Of a DNA stretch of 64,000 bases, positions 50,812-60,847 are shown piece after piece. The first letter of the stretch is position 1; every line of letters begins with the position of its first letter. The DNA lies in contig CANOYR010000004.1 in NCBI GenBank assembly GCA_947571655.1, forward strand, positions 1 to 64,000. Reading direction: 5' to 3'. A program made the translations under genes and the position numbers. The notes below the pieces were generated by a model. It did no database searches. It saw only the letters and a list, made by a program, of their open reading frames with translations, and had not been told where the DNA came from. Origin of the DNA: an uncultured Caryophanales bacterium. GTDB lineage: Bacteria > Bacillota_I > Bacilli_A > RF39 > UBA660.

Positions 50812-52575
50812 ATGCTAGGAAAAATTCTTTCCATTGAAGGAAGCTATGTTCAGGTAGAATTAGGAATTGATATTACTTCTCAGGCTAGTTTAATTCATAT
50901 TCATGTGATATTTGAAGATGATAAGAGCAAAATCGTTGGAGAAATTCAAGATGTTAATCGGGATACGATGAGAGTTGCTATTGTCGGGGAGATTATTGAA
51001 GATTCTTTTTATTCTGGATGTTTAAAAAAGCCATCTTTTCGATCAACACTTCGAATTATTCGAATGGATGAATTGTCTTTAATTTTAGGAAATCAACAGA
51101 TTCGAGATAATCGTCAGGTTTATTTTGGACTTTCTACTGTCTATCCTAATTATCGTGTAAATGTCGATATTAACCGTTTTTTTAATCATCATTTTGCGAT
51201 TCTTGGGAACACAGGTGCTGGAAAGAGTTTTACTGTTTCTAGGTTAATTCAAAACTTATTTGCAGGAAGTAGTTATGTTCCTATTAATTCTAATATTTTT
51301 ATCTTTGATGCTTATGGAGAGTATACTAGTGCTTTTACTTCTTTAGAAAAGAAGAATCCGATGATTCGTTATAAGGTAATTACTACAGATATAGAAAATG
51401 GAACAGGTGAGTTGTTAAAAATTCCTTTATGGTTGTTGGATGCAGATGATTTTGCGCAATTACTGAAGGTTGATCATCCTAATCAATTACCGATTATTGA
51501 AAAGGCATTGACTTTGGTTAAAGTGTTAAATAGTAATCATCCTGATATTTATAAACATAAAAATGATATTTTAGCTCGAGCAATTTTAGATATTTTATTA
51601 AGTGGGAGTGATTCTGGAAAAATTAGGGATCAAATTACTGCCATTTTAACAAATTTTCATACAGAAGAATTAAATTTGGAAACAAAGATTTCTCAGCCTG
51701 GATATGTTCGGACTTTGAAACAATGTTTATATACAGATCAAACTGGAAAAATGCAGGAGATGGAAGCTGTTGTTGATTTAGTTAGTCGATTTGTAGTGGA
51801 TGGATTAGATTTGTCTAAATATCAAAATCAAAATACTGTTTTTTCTTTACAGGATTTGGAAAATGCGATGGATTTTGCACTGATTAGTGAAGGAGTCTTG
51901 AAAAGTAACCGAGTTTTTGATTATGCAAATATTTTAGGAATTCGTCTTCATAGTTTGGCAAATAGTGAGGCTTCCAAATATTTTGATTGTAGTGAAATGA
52001 TGTCTAGAGAAACTTATATTCGAAAGTTAATTACAGCAAGTGATGGGCATAAGGCACAAATTGTAAATTTTAATATTAGTCATGTTGATGATCGTATGGC
52101 AAAGGCAATTACAAAGATTATTTCTCGTATTTTGTTTACTTTTTCTTCAGAACAGAAAGAGCGTGCGAAGATTCCTTTTCATATTATTATAGAAGAGGCT
52201 CATCGTTATGTACAAAATGACTTAGATACAGAAATTTTAGGTTATAATATTTTTGATCGTATTACAAAGGAAGGAAGGAAGTATGGGATTATTTTAGGAC
52301 TTATTACACAAAGACCATCAGAATTATCGGAAACTTCTATTTCTCAATGTAGTAACTTTTTAATTTTAAGAACTTTACATCCAAAGGATTTATCATTTAT
52401 TAAAAATATGATTCCTAATATTAGTGGAGAAATTGTAGAACAATTAAAATTATTACAGTCTGGAAGTTGTATTGCTTTTGGAACAGCATTTAAGGTTCCT
52501 GTTTCTATTAAATTTGAAAAACCAAATCCAGAGCCTTTAAGTAATAATGCTGATATTCAGTCTGCATGGTATTAG
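50812..52575 (+). CDS. HerA-like ATPase (DUF87)
   Basis: The protein has 587 residues. The N-terminal HAS-barrel-like domain (about 1-105) precedes the FtsK/HerA ATPase core with Walker A GNTGAGKSFT (about 137-146), Walker B-like 'FHIIIEEAHRYV' and the arginine-finger region 'LGLITQRPSELSETSISQCSNFLILRT'. HerA pairs with NurA nuclease in archaea and some bacteria for DNA end resection, or works in defence. No nurA or sir2 partner is in this window. Confidence 0.88.
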   Translation: MLGKILSIEGSYVQVELGIDITSQASLIHIHVIFEDDKSKIVGEIQDVNRDTMRVAIVGEIIEDSFYSGCLKKPSFRSTLRIIRMDELSLILGNQQIRDNRQVYFGLSTVYPNYRVNVDINRFFNHHFAILGNTGAGKSFTVSRLIQNLFAGSSYVPINSNIFIFDAYGEYTSAFTSLEKKNPMIRYKVITTDIENGTGELLKIPLWLLDADDFAQLLKVDHPNQLPIIEKALTLVKVLNSNHPDIYKHKNDILARAILDILLSGSDSGKIRDQITAILTNFHTEELNLETKISQPGYVRTLKQCLYTDQTGKMQEMEAVVDLVSRFVVDGLDLSKYQNQNTVFSLQDLENAMDFALISEGVLKSNRVFDYANILGIRLHSLANSEASKYFDCSEMMSRETYIRKLITASDGHKAQIVNFNISHVDDRMAKAITKIISRILFTFSSEQKERAKIPFHIIIEEAHRYVQNDLDTEILGYNIFDRITKEGRKYGIILGLITQRPSELSETSISQCSNFLILRTLHPKDLSFIKNMIPNISGEIVEQLKLLQSGSCIAFGTAFKVPVSIKFEKPNPEPLSNNADIQSAWY

Positions 52576-52704
52576 AGTTATAAAAATTTACTTTATGTCG
52601 TAAAAGGAAGAAGAAAATAGTAAAGAAATTGTGATAATCTCTTTTTCTTTCTATTGGATTGTGTTACAATAACAGTTAGATAAGATAAAAATGGAGGAAT
52701 AAAT

Positions 52705-53145
52705 ATGGCACTTGATAAAATAAAAAACTTTTTTGGAGTAACGGAGTCAGAAGATGTAGCAGTTACAGAAACAGGGGCAGAAGACATGTATTATAAAGTA
52801 TCAAAGGCAGAAGTACAGGAAGAAGCTCCTAGTTCGAATAAGATGATTCTATTTGAGCCAAGGGCCTATTCAGAAAGTTCGCAAATTGTTGATTATTTAA
52901 AATCAAGAAATACTGTTGTTGTAAACTTAAAAAGAGTAACGCCTGATCAGGCAAAAAGAATTATTGACTTTTTGACAGGAAGTTTATATGCAATGAATGG
53001 AAATTTACAAAAATTAGGTGGTGGAATTTTCTTGTGTGCACCTAATAATATTAATATCGAGGGAAAGATTTCAGAAGATACGAAGCCGGTAGCGGCAAAC
53101 AAGGGGAAGGCCAAAGAAGCGAAAGAGGATGAATTTAACTGGTGA
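52705..53145 (+). CDS. sepF: Cell-division protein SepF
   Basis: The protein has 146 residues. The N-terminal amphipathic start (ALDKIKNFFGV) binds membrane; the core 'ILFEPRAYSESSQIVDYLKSRNTVVVNLKRVTPDQAKRIIDFLTGSLYAMNGNLQKLGGGIFLCAP' is the SepF FtsZ-binding domain. It is directly followed by divIVA, the conserved division-gene pairing. The other ylm genes (ylmD, E, G, H) are absent. Confidence 0.95.
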   Translation: MALDKIKNFFGVTESEDVAVTETGAEDMYYKVSKAEVQEEAPSSNKMILFEPRAYSESSQIVDYLKSRNTVVVNLKRVTPDQAKRIIDFLTGSLYAMNGNLQKLGGGIFLCAPNNINIEGKISEDTKPVAANKGKAKEAKEDEFNW

Positions 53146-53169
53146 TAGATAGCTTTAGAGGTGGGGGTT

Positions 53170-53604
53170 ATGGAAAAATTTCAGAAAGAGTTTTTAGGCT
53201 ACAGAAAAAAGGATGTCAATCAATTTATTCAGGAAACAATTGAGAAAACTGAGAATTTCTTAGAAAAGTTGAAAGCTCAAGAGCGGCAAATTGAAACTTT
53301 AGAAAAGCAGATTATCCATTATCAAAAATCAGAGGCTGATTTGAAATCATTCTTAGAAAATTCAGCAGGAGATCCTGTTCGGATAAGAAATTATTCTTAT
53401 CAAAAGGCAAGTCGAATGATTGAGGATGCTCAAAGGAATGCAGATCGAATTATATCCGCTGCCATTGAAAGATCAGAGGAATTAGAACAGAAAGTCATCG
53501 TAGCAGAAAAAAAGTTACAAAGATTTAAGAATCAGTTGAGAACGATTATTGAACAACAGACGGATATTGTGGAACAGATTAAGGATTTGGAAATGGAAAG
53601 ATAA
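53170..53604 (+). CDS. divIVA: DivIVA-family cell-division/polarity protein
   Basis: The protein has 144 residues from ATG 53170 (GGTGGGGG upstream). The N-terminal lipid-binding motif 'FQKEFLGYRKKDVNQFIQE' is typical, followed by coiled coil almost to the end. It is 24 bp after sepF, and a terminator overlaps its stop. Confidence 0.9.
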   Translation: MEKFQKEFLGYRKKDVNQFIQETIEKTENFLEKLKAQERQIETLEKQIIHYQKSEADLKSFLENSAGDPVRIRNYSYQKASRMIEDAQRNADRIISAAIERSEELEQKVIVAEKKLQRFKNQLRTIIEQQTDIVEQIKDLEMER

Positions 53605-53622
53605 CGTTTCCTTATCTTTTTT
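53599..53622 (+). terminator. Rho-independent terminator
   Basis: AGATAA (53599-53604) / TTATCT (53612-53617) plus T run at the end of divIVA. Confidence 0.7.
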
Positions 53623-53645
53623 ATTTTAAAAGAATGGAGGTTCCT

Positions 53646-55472
53646 ATGAATTGTAGTAGAGATTTTAAGAGTAAATTAAAGGGATTTACTTTAATTGAAT
53701 TATTAGCAACAATGGTAATTTTATCCATCATATTAGGTCTTGCGATTCCTGCCTATGGAGCCTATGTTCGTTCTGCTAGAAATAAGGCTTATAAAACTGC
53801 AGAGGAATCTTTTCAAGTAGCGGCAAGTAATGCACTGACTCATTGTATGACTGCTCCAAGCGATGAAATGATTAATTTTTGTAATATTCATCAAGCTCCT
53901 AAAAATCAATATGAGTATAATGTTGTTACGGGATCTGAGCTTATTAAATATAATTATATTGATCCAATTGTAGATCCTGAAGATACTGATCGAACATGCG
54001 ATATGAATCAATCTTATGTTTATATTTCTAATAAAGCTAATTCTGAAGAAGAAAATAATAATGAGTTTGTATATAAAATTTGTTTAATTTGTGGTGATAG
54101 AAGAAGTAGTGATTGTAGAGATGATATTTTATCGGAAATTGCTAGTGAATGGAAAAGTAGTTGTGTCGTTTCTTATGATGAAGCTGGTATGATGAGTTAT
54201 GATGGGAAATGGACAGATGAGGATTTGTTTTTAAGTTTATCTTCAACAGGAAACTATAAGTATGGGATCAATCAGTATCGGTATCAAATTGGTGAAGAGG
54301 CATGGAATGCGATTCGTGCAAGAGAGGATGTTGCTAAAGTAACATTAAATCGTACGATTGGTGATAAACAAATTCATGTTGAATCTTATGATGGTGTCAA
54401 TCAAATCAGAAAAACGATTTGTACTAGTAGTGGTGGGAGTTTAATTAAGCTTGATAAAACTGTGATTGGTGGAGTAGGAATTGATGGAAAACAGACTGAT
54501 GGAACTCATGTTTCTAGTAATGAATGGGCTGGAACGGATGTTATTTTAACTGCTGTTGTAAATCCTAGTAAGTCTGTGAGTGGATATCAATATATTTGGT
54601 ATAAAGATGGGGAAGTTATTTCAGATGCTACGGAGGTTACTTATACGGCAAAGACCAACGGAACTTATACTGTTGAAGTAACGAATGGTGTTGGTAAACA
54701 ACATGTTACTTCTCATCCTTTTGTTGTAAAAATTGACTTTAAAGCTCCAACCTGTGAACTTTCTGCAAGTGGGGAGATGTCAGGGGAATGGTATGTTGGT
54801 GATGTTCATATTGCATTTAAAAATATTAGTGATTTAGAGGAAGATGGAACTTTGGGAAGTGGGGTAAAAAGTCAACAGTTGAGTCATACTGTAGTGGATA
54901 AAGATAGTGCGCTTTTAAAGGTTACAGGAACGGTGATTGATCAGGTTGGAAAAAAGGGAACTTGTAGTATTGTGATTAAGAGAGATACTGCTACTCCAAG
55001 TGCAAAACCAAAAAAAGATCCTCTAGCAATTGGAAAAAAGAATTATAATTTTACTGATAATTTGCAGATTCAATGGGGACCTTCGAAGGGAACTGTTGTT
55101 TGTGATCCTAAAACTAGTATTGATGCTGAGAGATATACGGTAAATTGTACATTAACTTCTACTGCTAATCATAAACAATCCACAGTGAATTTTTCTGTTG
55201 GACGTACGTATCCTGCTACTCATGTTGAAAAAATTTGTACAAGAGAGGTTAATTGTCGAGAAGAGAGTTATTGTGTGAGTCATGAAGCTTGTAGTCCTTG
55301 GGAATGTACCTGTGGTTCTTGGCCAGATGGTTGTTGTACCCAATATCCGAATACAGTTTGTTGTGTGGGGGATGAAATTAAGAAAACCGTATGTGATATT
55401 GAGTCTTATAATTGTTCTTATTATAGTTGTCCAGACGGTGGAACTTTGAATGGGAAAACTTGTGAGTTTTAG
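53646..55472 (+). CDS. Large pseudopilin-like protein with Cys-rich C-terminus
   Basis: The protein has 608 residues from ATG 53646 (GGAGG). The type IV prepilin motif KGFTLIELLATMVILSIILG (cleavage after Gly, Glu+5 present) is at about 14-33. A pilin-like helix is followed by a globular part with scattered Cys, Ig-like modules (about 270-360, 360-445) and a tail of about 75 residues with about 20 Cys. Far larger than common pilins (about 150). No prepilin peptidase, assembly ATPase or other pilin gene is in the window. The tail is probably disulfide-bonded outside the cell. Confidence 0.8.
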   Translation: MNCSRDFKSKLKGFTLIELLATMVILSIILGLAIPAYGAYVRSARNKAYKTAEESFQVAASNALTHCMTAPSDEMINFCNIHQAPKNQYEYNVVTGSELIKYNYIDPIVDPEDTDRTCDMNQSYVYISNKANSEEENNNEFVYKICLICGDRRSSDCRDDILSEIASEWKSSCVVSYDEAGMMSYDGKWTDEDLFLSLSSTGNYKYGINQYRYQIGEEAWNAIRAREDVAKVTLNRTIGDKQIHVESYDGVNQIRKTICTSSGGSLIKLDKTVIGGVGIDGKQTDGTHVSSNEWAGTDVILTAVVNPSKSVSGYQYIWYKDGEVISDATEVTYTAKTNGTYTVEVTNGVGKQHVTSHPFVVKIDFKAPTCELSASGEMSGEWYVGDVHIAFKNISDLEEDGTLGSGVKSQQLSHTVVDKDSALLKVTGTVIDQVGKKGTCSIVIKRDTATPSAKPKKDPLAIGKKNYNFTDNLQIQWGPSKGTVVCDPKTSIDAERYTVNCTLTSTANHKQSTVNFSVGRTYPATHVEKICTREVNCREESYCVSHEACSPWECTCGSWPDGCCTQYPNTVCCVGDEIKKTVCDIESYNCSYYSCPDGGTLNGKTCEF

Positions 55473-55483
55473 GAGGATAAGAT

Positions 55484-55972
55484 ATGAGAAATAGAATATG
55501 GCTTGTATTCTTAATTTTGGGGATACTATTTGTTTTTTCAGGTTTTCTATTTTCTTTTTTTGAAGATTCTTTGAAGAAGAATCCAATCGATAATTCTGAT
55601 TCTATTGTTACTGTTGAGGCTAGTTATTCTTGTTCTCAAAAGACTGAGAAATTTAATGGTCAAATAAATGGAAGTTTCATGGAATTTGAGTTTCATCGTT
55701 ATTATCATTTTAGTTATCAAGATAATGAAATTTTGTATGCGACACGAGGAGTACATTATCAATTTCCAAGTTTAGATATTTATAAAAAATTTGAATGGTC
55801 AAAGGAAAGTAGCAATACTTTACCAGATCATGTAGAAGAGGATTTAGAGAATTTAGTAAAAAATTATAGTTGGTCTACGACAATTTTGAAGGAAAATGAT
55901 TCTGATGGATTGAATGAGTATTTAGATTATTTAAGTAAGTTAGGTTATACATGTAAAAAAATAGGAGAGTAA
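55484..55972 (+). CDS. Unknown membrane-anchored protein
   Basis: Not recognised. The protein has 162 residues with AGGAGG upstream. The N-terminal helix (about 5-27) precedes a soluble, outward-facing domain with two Cys (YSC, YTC). It is 11 bp after the pseudopilin gene, so likely co-transcribed and perhaps functionally linked. Confidence 0.65.
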   Translation: MRNRIWLVFLILGILFVFSGFLFSFFEDSLKKNPIDNSDSIVTVEASYSCSQKTEKFNGQINGSFMEFEFHRYYHFSYQDNEILYATRGVHYQFPSLDIYKKFEWSKESSNTLPDHVEEDLENLVKNYSWSTTILKENDSDGLNEYLDYLSKLGYTCKKIGE

Positions 55973-56055
55973 TTTCTATGAAATTTATAGTATGGTAATA
56001 AGAAATGACAATATTTATTTTAAATAGAAAAATCAGAAAAAATTGTGTAAAGTGA

Positions 56056-56084
56056 TTGAAAGCATTTTTCTTTTATGATATATT
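56056..56084 (+). promoter_or_regulatory. Promoter of the T-box/ileS transcript
   Basis: TTGAAA (56056-56061) - 17 bp - TATATT (56079-56084). Confidence 0.65.
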
Positions 56085-56091
56085 AATAACG

Positions 56092-56316
56092 TTAAAGCAA
56101 GTGCGAAAGACGGAGTCTTTAGAAGTAATTAGAGAGTTCCTTGATTGGTGAAATAGGAATTTATGGAAAAAGATTTGGATCACTTTCAAGATTGCACTTT
56201 ATGGATAAGATAGAGTCGGGTCGTTTCCGTTAAAGACAAGAAGAAGATAAGTTTTACTTATAAATTAAGGTGGTACCGCGATTTCCTCGTCCTTATGATG
56301 AGGAAATTTTTTTGTT
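56092..56316 (+). promoter_or_regulatory. T-box riboswitch, Ile specifier (ATC)
   Basis: Contains the T-box AAGGTGGTACCGCG (56267-56280) followed by the terminator ATTTCCTC / GAGGAAAT plus T run. The specifier-loop GGATCACTTT gives ATC (Ile), matching the downstream ileS. Confidence 0.9.
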
Positions 56317-56367
56317 TATTGTAATTCTTATTTTCTTAGGAATATTATAGAAAAAGGGTGATTTTAT

Positions 56368-59300
56368 ATGTTTAAGGAATTATCAAAGGAAAAAGTTAAT
56401 GAAGTAGAAGAAAAACAAATGGAATATTTTTTGAAAAATAATATCTTGCAGAAATCTATTGAGCAAAGAAAGGATTATTTTGTATTTTATGATGGTCCAG
56501 CTACTGCGAATGGGATGCCAGGCATTCATCATATGCTTGCGAAATTATTAAAAGATTCTGTTTGTAAATATAAAACAATGAAGGGATATAAGGTTATTCG
56601 TAAGGTTGGTTGGGATACTCATGGATTGCCTGTTGAGGTTCAGGTTGAAAAAGAGCTTGGATTTCATGGAAAGACGGATATTGAAAAATATGGAATTCAA
56701 CAGTTTAATGAAAAGTGTCGAGAGTCAGTTTGGAAAAATGAAGCTTCTTTTCGTGATTTTACAAGTAAAATGGGACAATTTATTGATTTAGAAAATCCAT
56801 ATATTACATATGATAATAATTATATTGAAACGGAATGGTGGATTTTAAAAAAATTCTTTGATGAAGGATTGATTTATGATGGATTAAAAATTCTCCCTTA
56901 TTGTCCTAGATGTGGAACTGGACTTGCTTCTCATGAAGTTGCACAGGGATACAAGGAAATTAGTGTTAATACGGTAACAGTTCCTTTTAAAATGAAGGAT
57001 GAAGAAAATACGTATTTATTGATTTGGACAACGACTCCTTGGACTTTGATGTCCAATGTTGCGGCTTGTGTAAATCCAAATGAAAAATATGTCAAGTGTT
57101 TGTCTAGAGGTCATTACTTTATTGTTGCAGAAAAGCTTTCTCATAAGGTATTAGGGGATGATTTTGAAGTTGTTTGTGAATATATGGGAAAGGATTTAGA
57201 ATATCGTGAATATGAACAATTTTTACCTTTTCTTAAAGTTCATAAAAAGGCTTTCTTTGTAACAACTGCAGATTATGTAACGATGGAAGATGGAACTGGA
57301 ATTGTTCATATTGCCCCAGCATTTGGTCAGGATGACTATGAGGTAGGATTAAGGTATGATTTACCGGTTTTAAATCCAGTGGATGAGAATGGATGTTATA
57401 CAGAGGGACCATGGAAAGGGAGTCTTGTCGTAGATTCAGAACTTGAAATTGAGATTATTAAATATCTTTCTAAAGAGGATAAATTGTTTAAAAAACAGAA
57501 AATGGAACATAATTATCCACATTGTTGGAGATGTAAAACACCTTTGGTTTATTATTCTAAACCAAGTCTTTATATTAAAACAACGGCTTTTAAAGATGAG
57601 ATTATAAAGGCCAATCATTCCGTTCATTGGTATCCAGAGTATGTTGGTGAAAAGAGATTTGGAAATTGGCTTGAGAATATGAATGATTGGGCGATTTCTA
57701 GAAATCGTTATTGGGGAACTCCGATTCCATTATGGAGATGTTCTTGTGGTCATGATGAAATGATTGGTTCTAGGGCTGAATTAATAGAGAAGGCAGTTGA
57801 AAAGATTGATGATTCTATTGAACTTCATCGTCCTTATGTCGATGATATTCATATCAAATGCCCAGAATGTGGAAAAATGATGACACAAGTTAAAGAAGTT
57901 ATCGATTGTTGGTTTGATAGTGGTGCGATGCCATTTGCTCAATATCACTATCCATTTGAAAATGAAAAGTTATTTGAAACTCAATTCCCAGCGGATTTTA
58001 TTTGCGAAGGAATCGATCAAACTCGTGGTTGGTTTTATTCTTTACTTGTGATTTCTACTTTTGTAAAAGGATGTAGTCCATATAAGAATGTTTTGGTTAA
58101 TGATTTATTATTAGATAAGTTTGGTCAAAAGATGCATAAATCAAAGGGAAATGCGGTAGAACCATTTTCTATTATTCAAAAGTATGGTGCAGATGCTACT
58201 AGGTGGTATATGCTTTTGGCATCTCCTGTTTGGACTCCTTTGAAGTTTGATGAAGAGGGAATCAAAGAGGTTCAATCAAAGTTTTTTAATACATTAAAAA
58301 ATGCGTATACTTTTTTTGTACTTTATGCGAATACTGATCAGGTAGATATTCCTAATTGTAAAGTCAGTTATAATGATTTAGAGGAAATTGATTGGTGGTT
58401 GTTATCAAAATATAATAAACTGATAAAGTATACGACTGCGGCGATGGATGAATATGATTTGAATCGAGCTGCTCGTCTAATTAATAACTTCGTTAATGAA
58501 GAATTATCTAATTGGTATATTCGTAGAAATCGAAGAAGATTTTGGAAAGGGGAACTAGATACTTCTAAGAAAGCTGTTTATCAAACGACTTATGAGGTGT
58601 TGGTAGGAATTTGTAAATTAGTTGCTCCTCTTGCTCCTTTTGTTGTTGATGAAATTTATCAGAATTTAACAGGAGAACAGAGTGTTCATTTATCAGATTA
58701 TCCTATTTGTAATGAGGCATATATTGTAGAGGAAATTGAGCACCGTATGGATTTGGTTAGAGATTTGATTTCTCTTGGAAGAAATGCTAGAGAGGAAGCA
58801 AAGATTAAGGTTCGTCAGCCAATTGGTGAAATTATCTTAGATGGAAAAATAGAGGATACGATTTCTGATATGGTGGATTTGATTCGAGAAGAGTTGAATG
58901 TGAAAGAAGTACTTTTTGTAAAGGATTTATCTAATTATATGAATTATGAAGTAAAGCCAAATTTTAAAATTTGTGGAAAACTATTTGGATCTAATATTAA
59001 GGAGTTTGGAGAAAAATTATCTAATTTAGAATTAGAAAAAATTACTTGTTTAGATCATGGAGAATCTATTCAAATGGAAGTGAATTTAGAAGAGATAGAA
59101 GTTACTCCAGAAATGGTAGAGATTCGTGTTTCTTCTAAAGAAGGATTTAATGCTTCTCATGAAGGAAGTAATTTTATTGTACTTAACACTTCTTTAAATG
59201 AAGAATTAATTCATGAGGGAATTGTAAGAGAGTTTATTAGTAAAATTCAAAATTTAAGAAAAAGCAAAGGTTTTGATATTACAGATCGTATTCATATTTA

Positions 59301-59457
59301 TTATGAGGAAAATAAAGAATTTATATCTGCAATTGAGAATTTTTTAGAATTAATTCAAGAGGAAACGTTGGCTGTTGATCTTCAAATGATGAAAAATTCT
59401 GGAAAAACTTATGATTTAAATGGACTTCATGTTACCTTTGATGTAGAAAAAATATAG
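56368..59457 (+). CDS. ileS: Isoleucyl-tRNA synthetase
   Basis: The protein has 1,029 residues. Class I synthetase: the HIGH-equivalent is GMPGIHHML (about 50-58), the KMSKS-equivalent is KMHKSKGN (about 591-598), and the CP1 editing domain includes 'TTTPWTLMSNVAACV'. Zinc-like Cys pairs occur (CPRCG, CWRC, CPECG). The anticodon-binding C-terminus ends in a beta domain. The 'GxPGIHH' form is typical of one bacterial IleRS subgroup that includes clostridial enzymes. Controlled by the Ile T-box. Confidence 0.97.
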   Translation: MFKELSKEKVNEVEEKQMEYFLKNNILQKSIEQRKDYFVFYDGPATANGMPGIHHMLAKLLKDSVCKYKTMKGYKVIRKVGWDTHGLPVEVQVEKELGFHGKTDIEKYGIQQFNEKCRESVWKNEASFRDFTSKMGQFIDLENPYITYDNNYIETEWWILKKFFDEGLIYDGLKILPYCPRCGTGLASHEVAQGYKEISVNTVTVPFKMKDEENTYLLIWTTTPWTLMSNVAACVNPNEKYVKCLSRGHYFIVAEKLSHKVLGDDFEVVCEYMGKDLEYREYEQFLPFLKVHKKAFFVTTADYVTMEDGTGIVHIAPAFGQDDYEVGLRYDLPVLNPVDENGCYTEGPWKGSLVVDSELEIEIIKYLSKEDKLFKKQKMEHNYPHCWRCKTPLVYYSKPSLYIKTTAFKDEIIKANHSVHWYPEYVGEKRFGNWLENMNDWAISRNRYWGTPIPLWRCSCGHDEMIGSRAELIEKAVEKIDDSIELHRPYVDDIHIKCPECGKMMTQVKEVIDCWFDSGAMPFAQYHYPFENEKLFETQFPADFICEGIDQTRGWFYSLLVISTFVKGCSPYKNVLVNDLLLDKFGQKMHKSKGNAVEPFSIIQKYGADATRWYMLLASPVWTPLKFDEEGIKEVQSKFFNTLKNAYTFFVLYANTDQVDIPNCKVSYNDLEEIDWWLLSKYNKLIKYTTAAMDEYDLNRAARLINNFVNEELSNWYIRRNRRRFWKGELDTSKKAVYQTTYEVLVGICKLVAPLAPFVVDEIYQNLTGEQSVHLSDYPICNEAYIVEEIEHRMDLVRDLISLGRNAREEAKIKVRQPIGEIILDGKIEDTISDMVDLIREELNVKEVLFVKDLSNYMNYEVKPNFKICGKLFGSNIKEFGEKLSNLELEKITCLDHGESIQMEVNLEEIEVTPEMVEIRVSSKEGFNASHEGSNFIVLNTSLNEELIHEGIVREFISKIQNLRKSKGFDITDRIHIYYEENKEFISAIENFLELIQEETLAVDLQMMKNSGKTYDLNGLHVTFDVEKI

Positions 59458-59474
59458 CGAAAAGATAATTGATA

Positions 59475-59517
59475 AAAATCTCGTTTCAATGTTTAAGAAA
59501 CGAGATTTTATTTTTTT
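59475..59517 (+). terminator. Rho-independent terminator
   Basis: AAATCTCGTTTC (59476-59487) / GAAACGAGATTT (59497-59508) plus T run; a very stable stem ending ileS. Confidence 0.9.
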
Positions 59518-59549
59518 ATAAATGTTGATGATTTCATTTATAGAGTTGA

Positions 59550-60077
59550 TTAGGGATTGATTTTTTCTTGTTTTTCATTTTTGAAATTTGTTTCTAAGAG
59601 TGTTTTAAAGATATGAAGATGTAGTTTTTCATCCTCAATAATTCTTTCTAATAGTTCTGTTATTTCGGGATTATTTATTAATGTTTTGCTTGTTTCATAA
59701 TTTTTAATTGTATTTTTTTCTGCGTTGATATTAATCTCTAGAATTTCTTTGAGATTTGTATCAGTATTTACTTCTTTTCCACTCCAGTAATCAATTTTAT
59801 TTTCTTTAATTGTTCCATAAATTGGGGCCATTCCGAGTAATAGGATGGTTTCTCCTAATAGAAATAAATGTGTCATTTCTGTGATTGCAATGGACTTTAG
59901 TATTTTAGATATTTCTGGATGAGAATTTTTTAGAATAAGAGATTGATATATGTATTGATGAATCACCGTATTTTCACTAATATCTCCAGAGTATTCTTGA
60001 AGAAGTATTTTAGCATCTTCTAAATTTTTAGTGATTCTTGTTGGAATTTTGTAGGGTTTATTTATTTTTGTATTCAT
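59550..60077 (-). CDS. Ferritin-like diiron protein
   Basis: The protein has 175 residues with AGGAGG upstream. A four-helix layout has paired metal ligands: Glu-x-x-His in 'ITEMTHLFLLGE' and 'IEDEKLHLHIF', plus further Glu on the other helices. This resembles the ferritin-like/CotJC-manganese-catalase group. A redox or peroxide role is inferred. Single gene, divergent from the next ORF. Confidence 0.75.
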   Translation of the reverse strand: MNTKINKPYKIPTRITKNLEDAKILLQEYSGDISENTVIHQYIYQSLILKNSHPEISKILKSIAITEMTHLFLLGETILLLGMAPIYGTIKENKIDYWSGKEVNTDTNLKEILEININAEKNTIKNYETSKTLINNPEITELLERIIEDEKLHLHIFKTLLETNFKNEKQEKINP

Positions 60078-60237
60078 AGTTCCTCCTATTGTTACTTATT
60101 CTAAAAAAATTTAATTATACCAAGGATTCTTTTTATAAAAATATTTCCTATTAAGAAATATGTTTCTATTAGTTTCATGAATTGTGATTGAAAGATTCAT
60201 TGAATTTTTATATAATATTTAAAACGAGGAGGTATTT

Positions 60238-60795
60238 ATGACAACAATGGAAGTTGAACATTTATTAGAGAGGTATTTGTTAAAACGAGATGGGGTTTAT
60301 TCTTTTCATGATTTTCAAATTCAATCTGCAACGGAAGTATATGTAATGAAAGAAGGAGCTTTAGGGGATGATGATTTTATTATTATTCGAGGAAATTTTA
60401 CTTTTTCTATGATAAAAAAAATTATGGAAAATCATCCCAATAGAGAGATGAGGGATATTAGAAATTATTTGTTTACTCATCCAGAATTAGATTCTATTTT
60501 ATATAAAATTTTAAGGAGAGAAAGATTTCAGAAAAAGTCTCAAGAAGAAATTTCAGAAAAATGTAAATTGGCAAAGGAAGAGTTTTTGAAAAAGATGATA
60601 GAGGAATCTAGAGATGAAGAAATTTCTGTTCGTTATTATTTTGTTTTTTCGGAAGCAGAACTTTTTCATATTCTTCAAATTATTCAAAAGGAAGATTTTG
60701 TCAATCAGGAAGTTTCTACTCAAGATCATAACTCTAATTTTGATATTTCGTGTTATGCAAAGATTAAAAAATTCAATAATTTTAGTGATGGATAA
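60238..60795 (+). CDS. Unknown protein
   Basis: Not recognised. The protein has 185 residues with GAGGAGG upstream. It is soluble, with an N-terminal globular part ('GDDDFIIIRGNFTFSMIKKIMENHPNREMRDIRNYLFTHPELDSILYKIL'), a central charged helix and a C-terminal beta segment. No motif identified. A start four codons downstream (MEVEHLL) is also possible. Confidence 0.6.
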   Translation: MTTMEVEHLLERYLLKRDGVYSFHDFQIQSATEVYVMKEGALGDDDFIIIRGNFTFSMIKKIMENHPNREMRDIRNYLFTHPELDSILYKILRRERFQKKSQEEISEKCKLAKEEFLKKMIEESRDEEISVRYYFVFSEAELFHILQIIQKEDFVNQEVSTQDHNSNFDISCYAKIKKFNNFSDG

Positions 60796-60803
60796 AATAT
60801 TTC

Positions 60804-60832
60804 TTGCACTTTTTAGAGTTTTTTAGTATATT
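60804..60832 (+). promoter_or_regulatory. Promoter of rpsO
   Basis: TTGCAC (60804-60809) - 17 bp - TATATT (60827-60832). Confidence 0.6.
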
Positions 60833-60847
60833 ATAAATGTACCTTTT

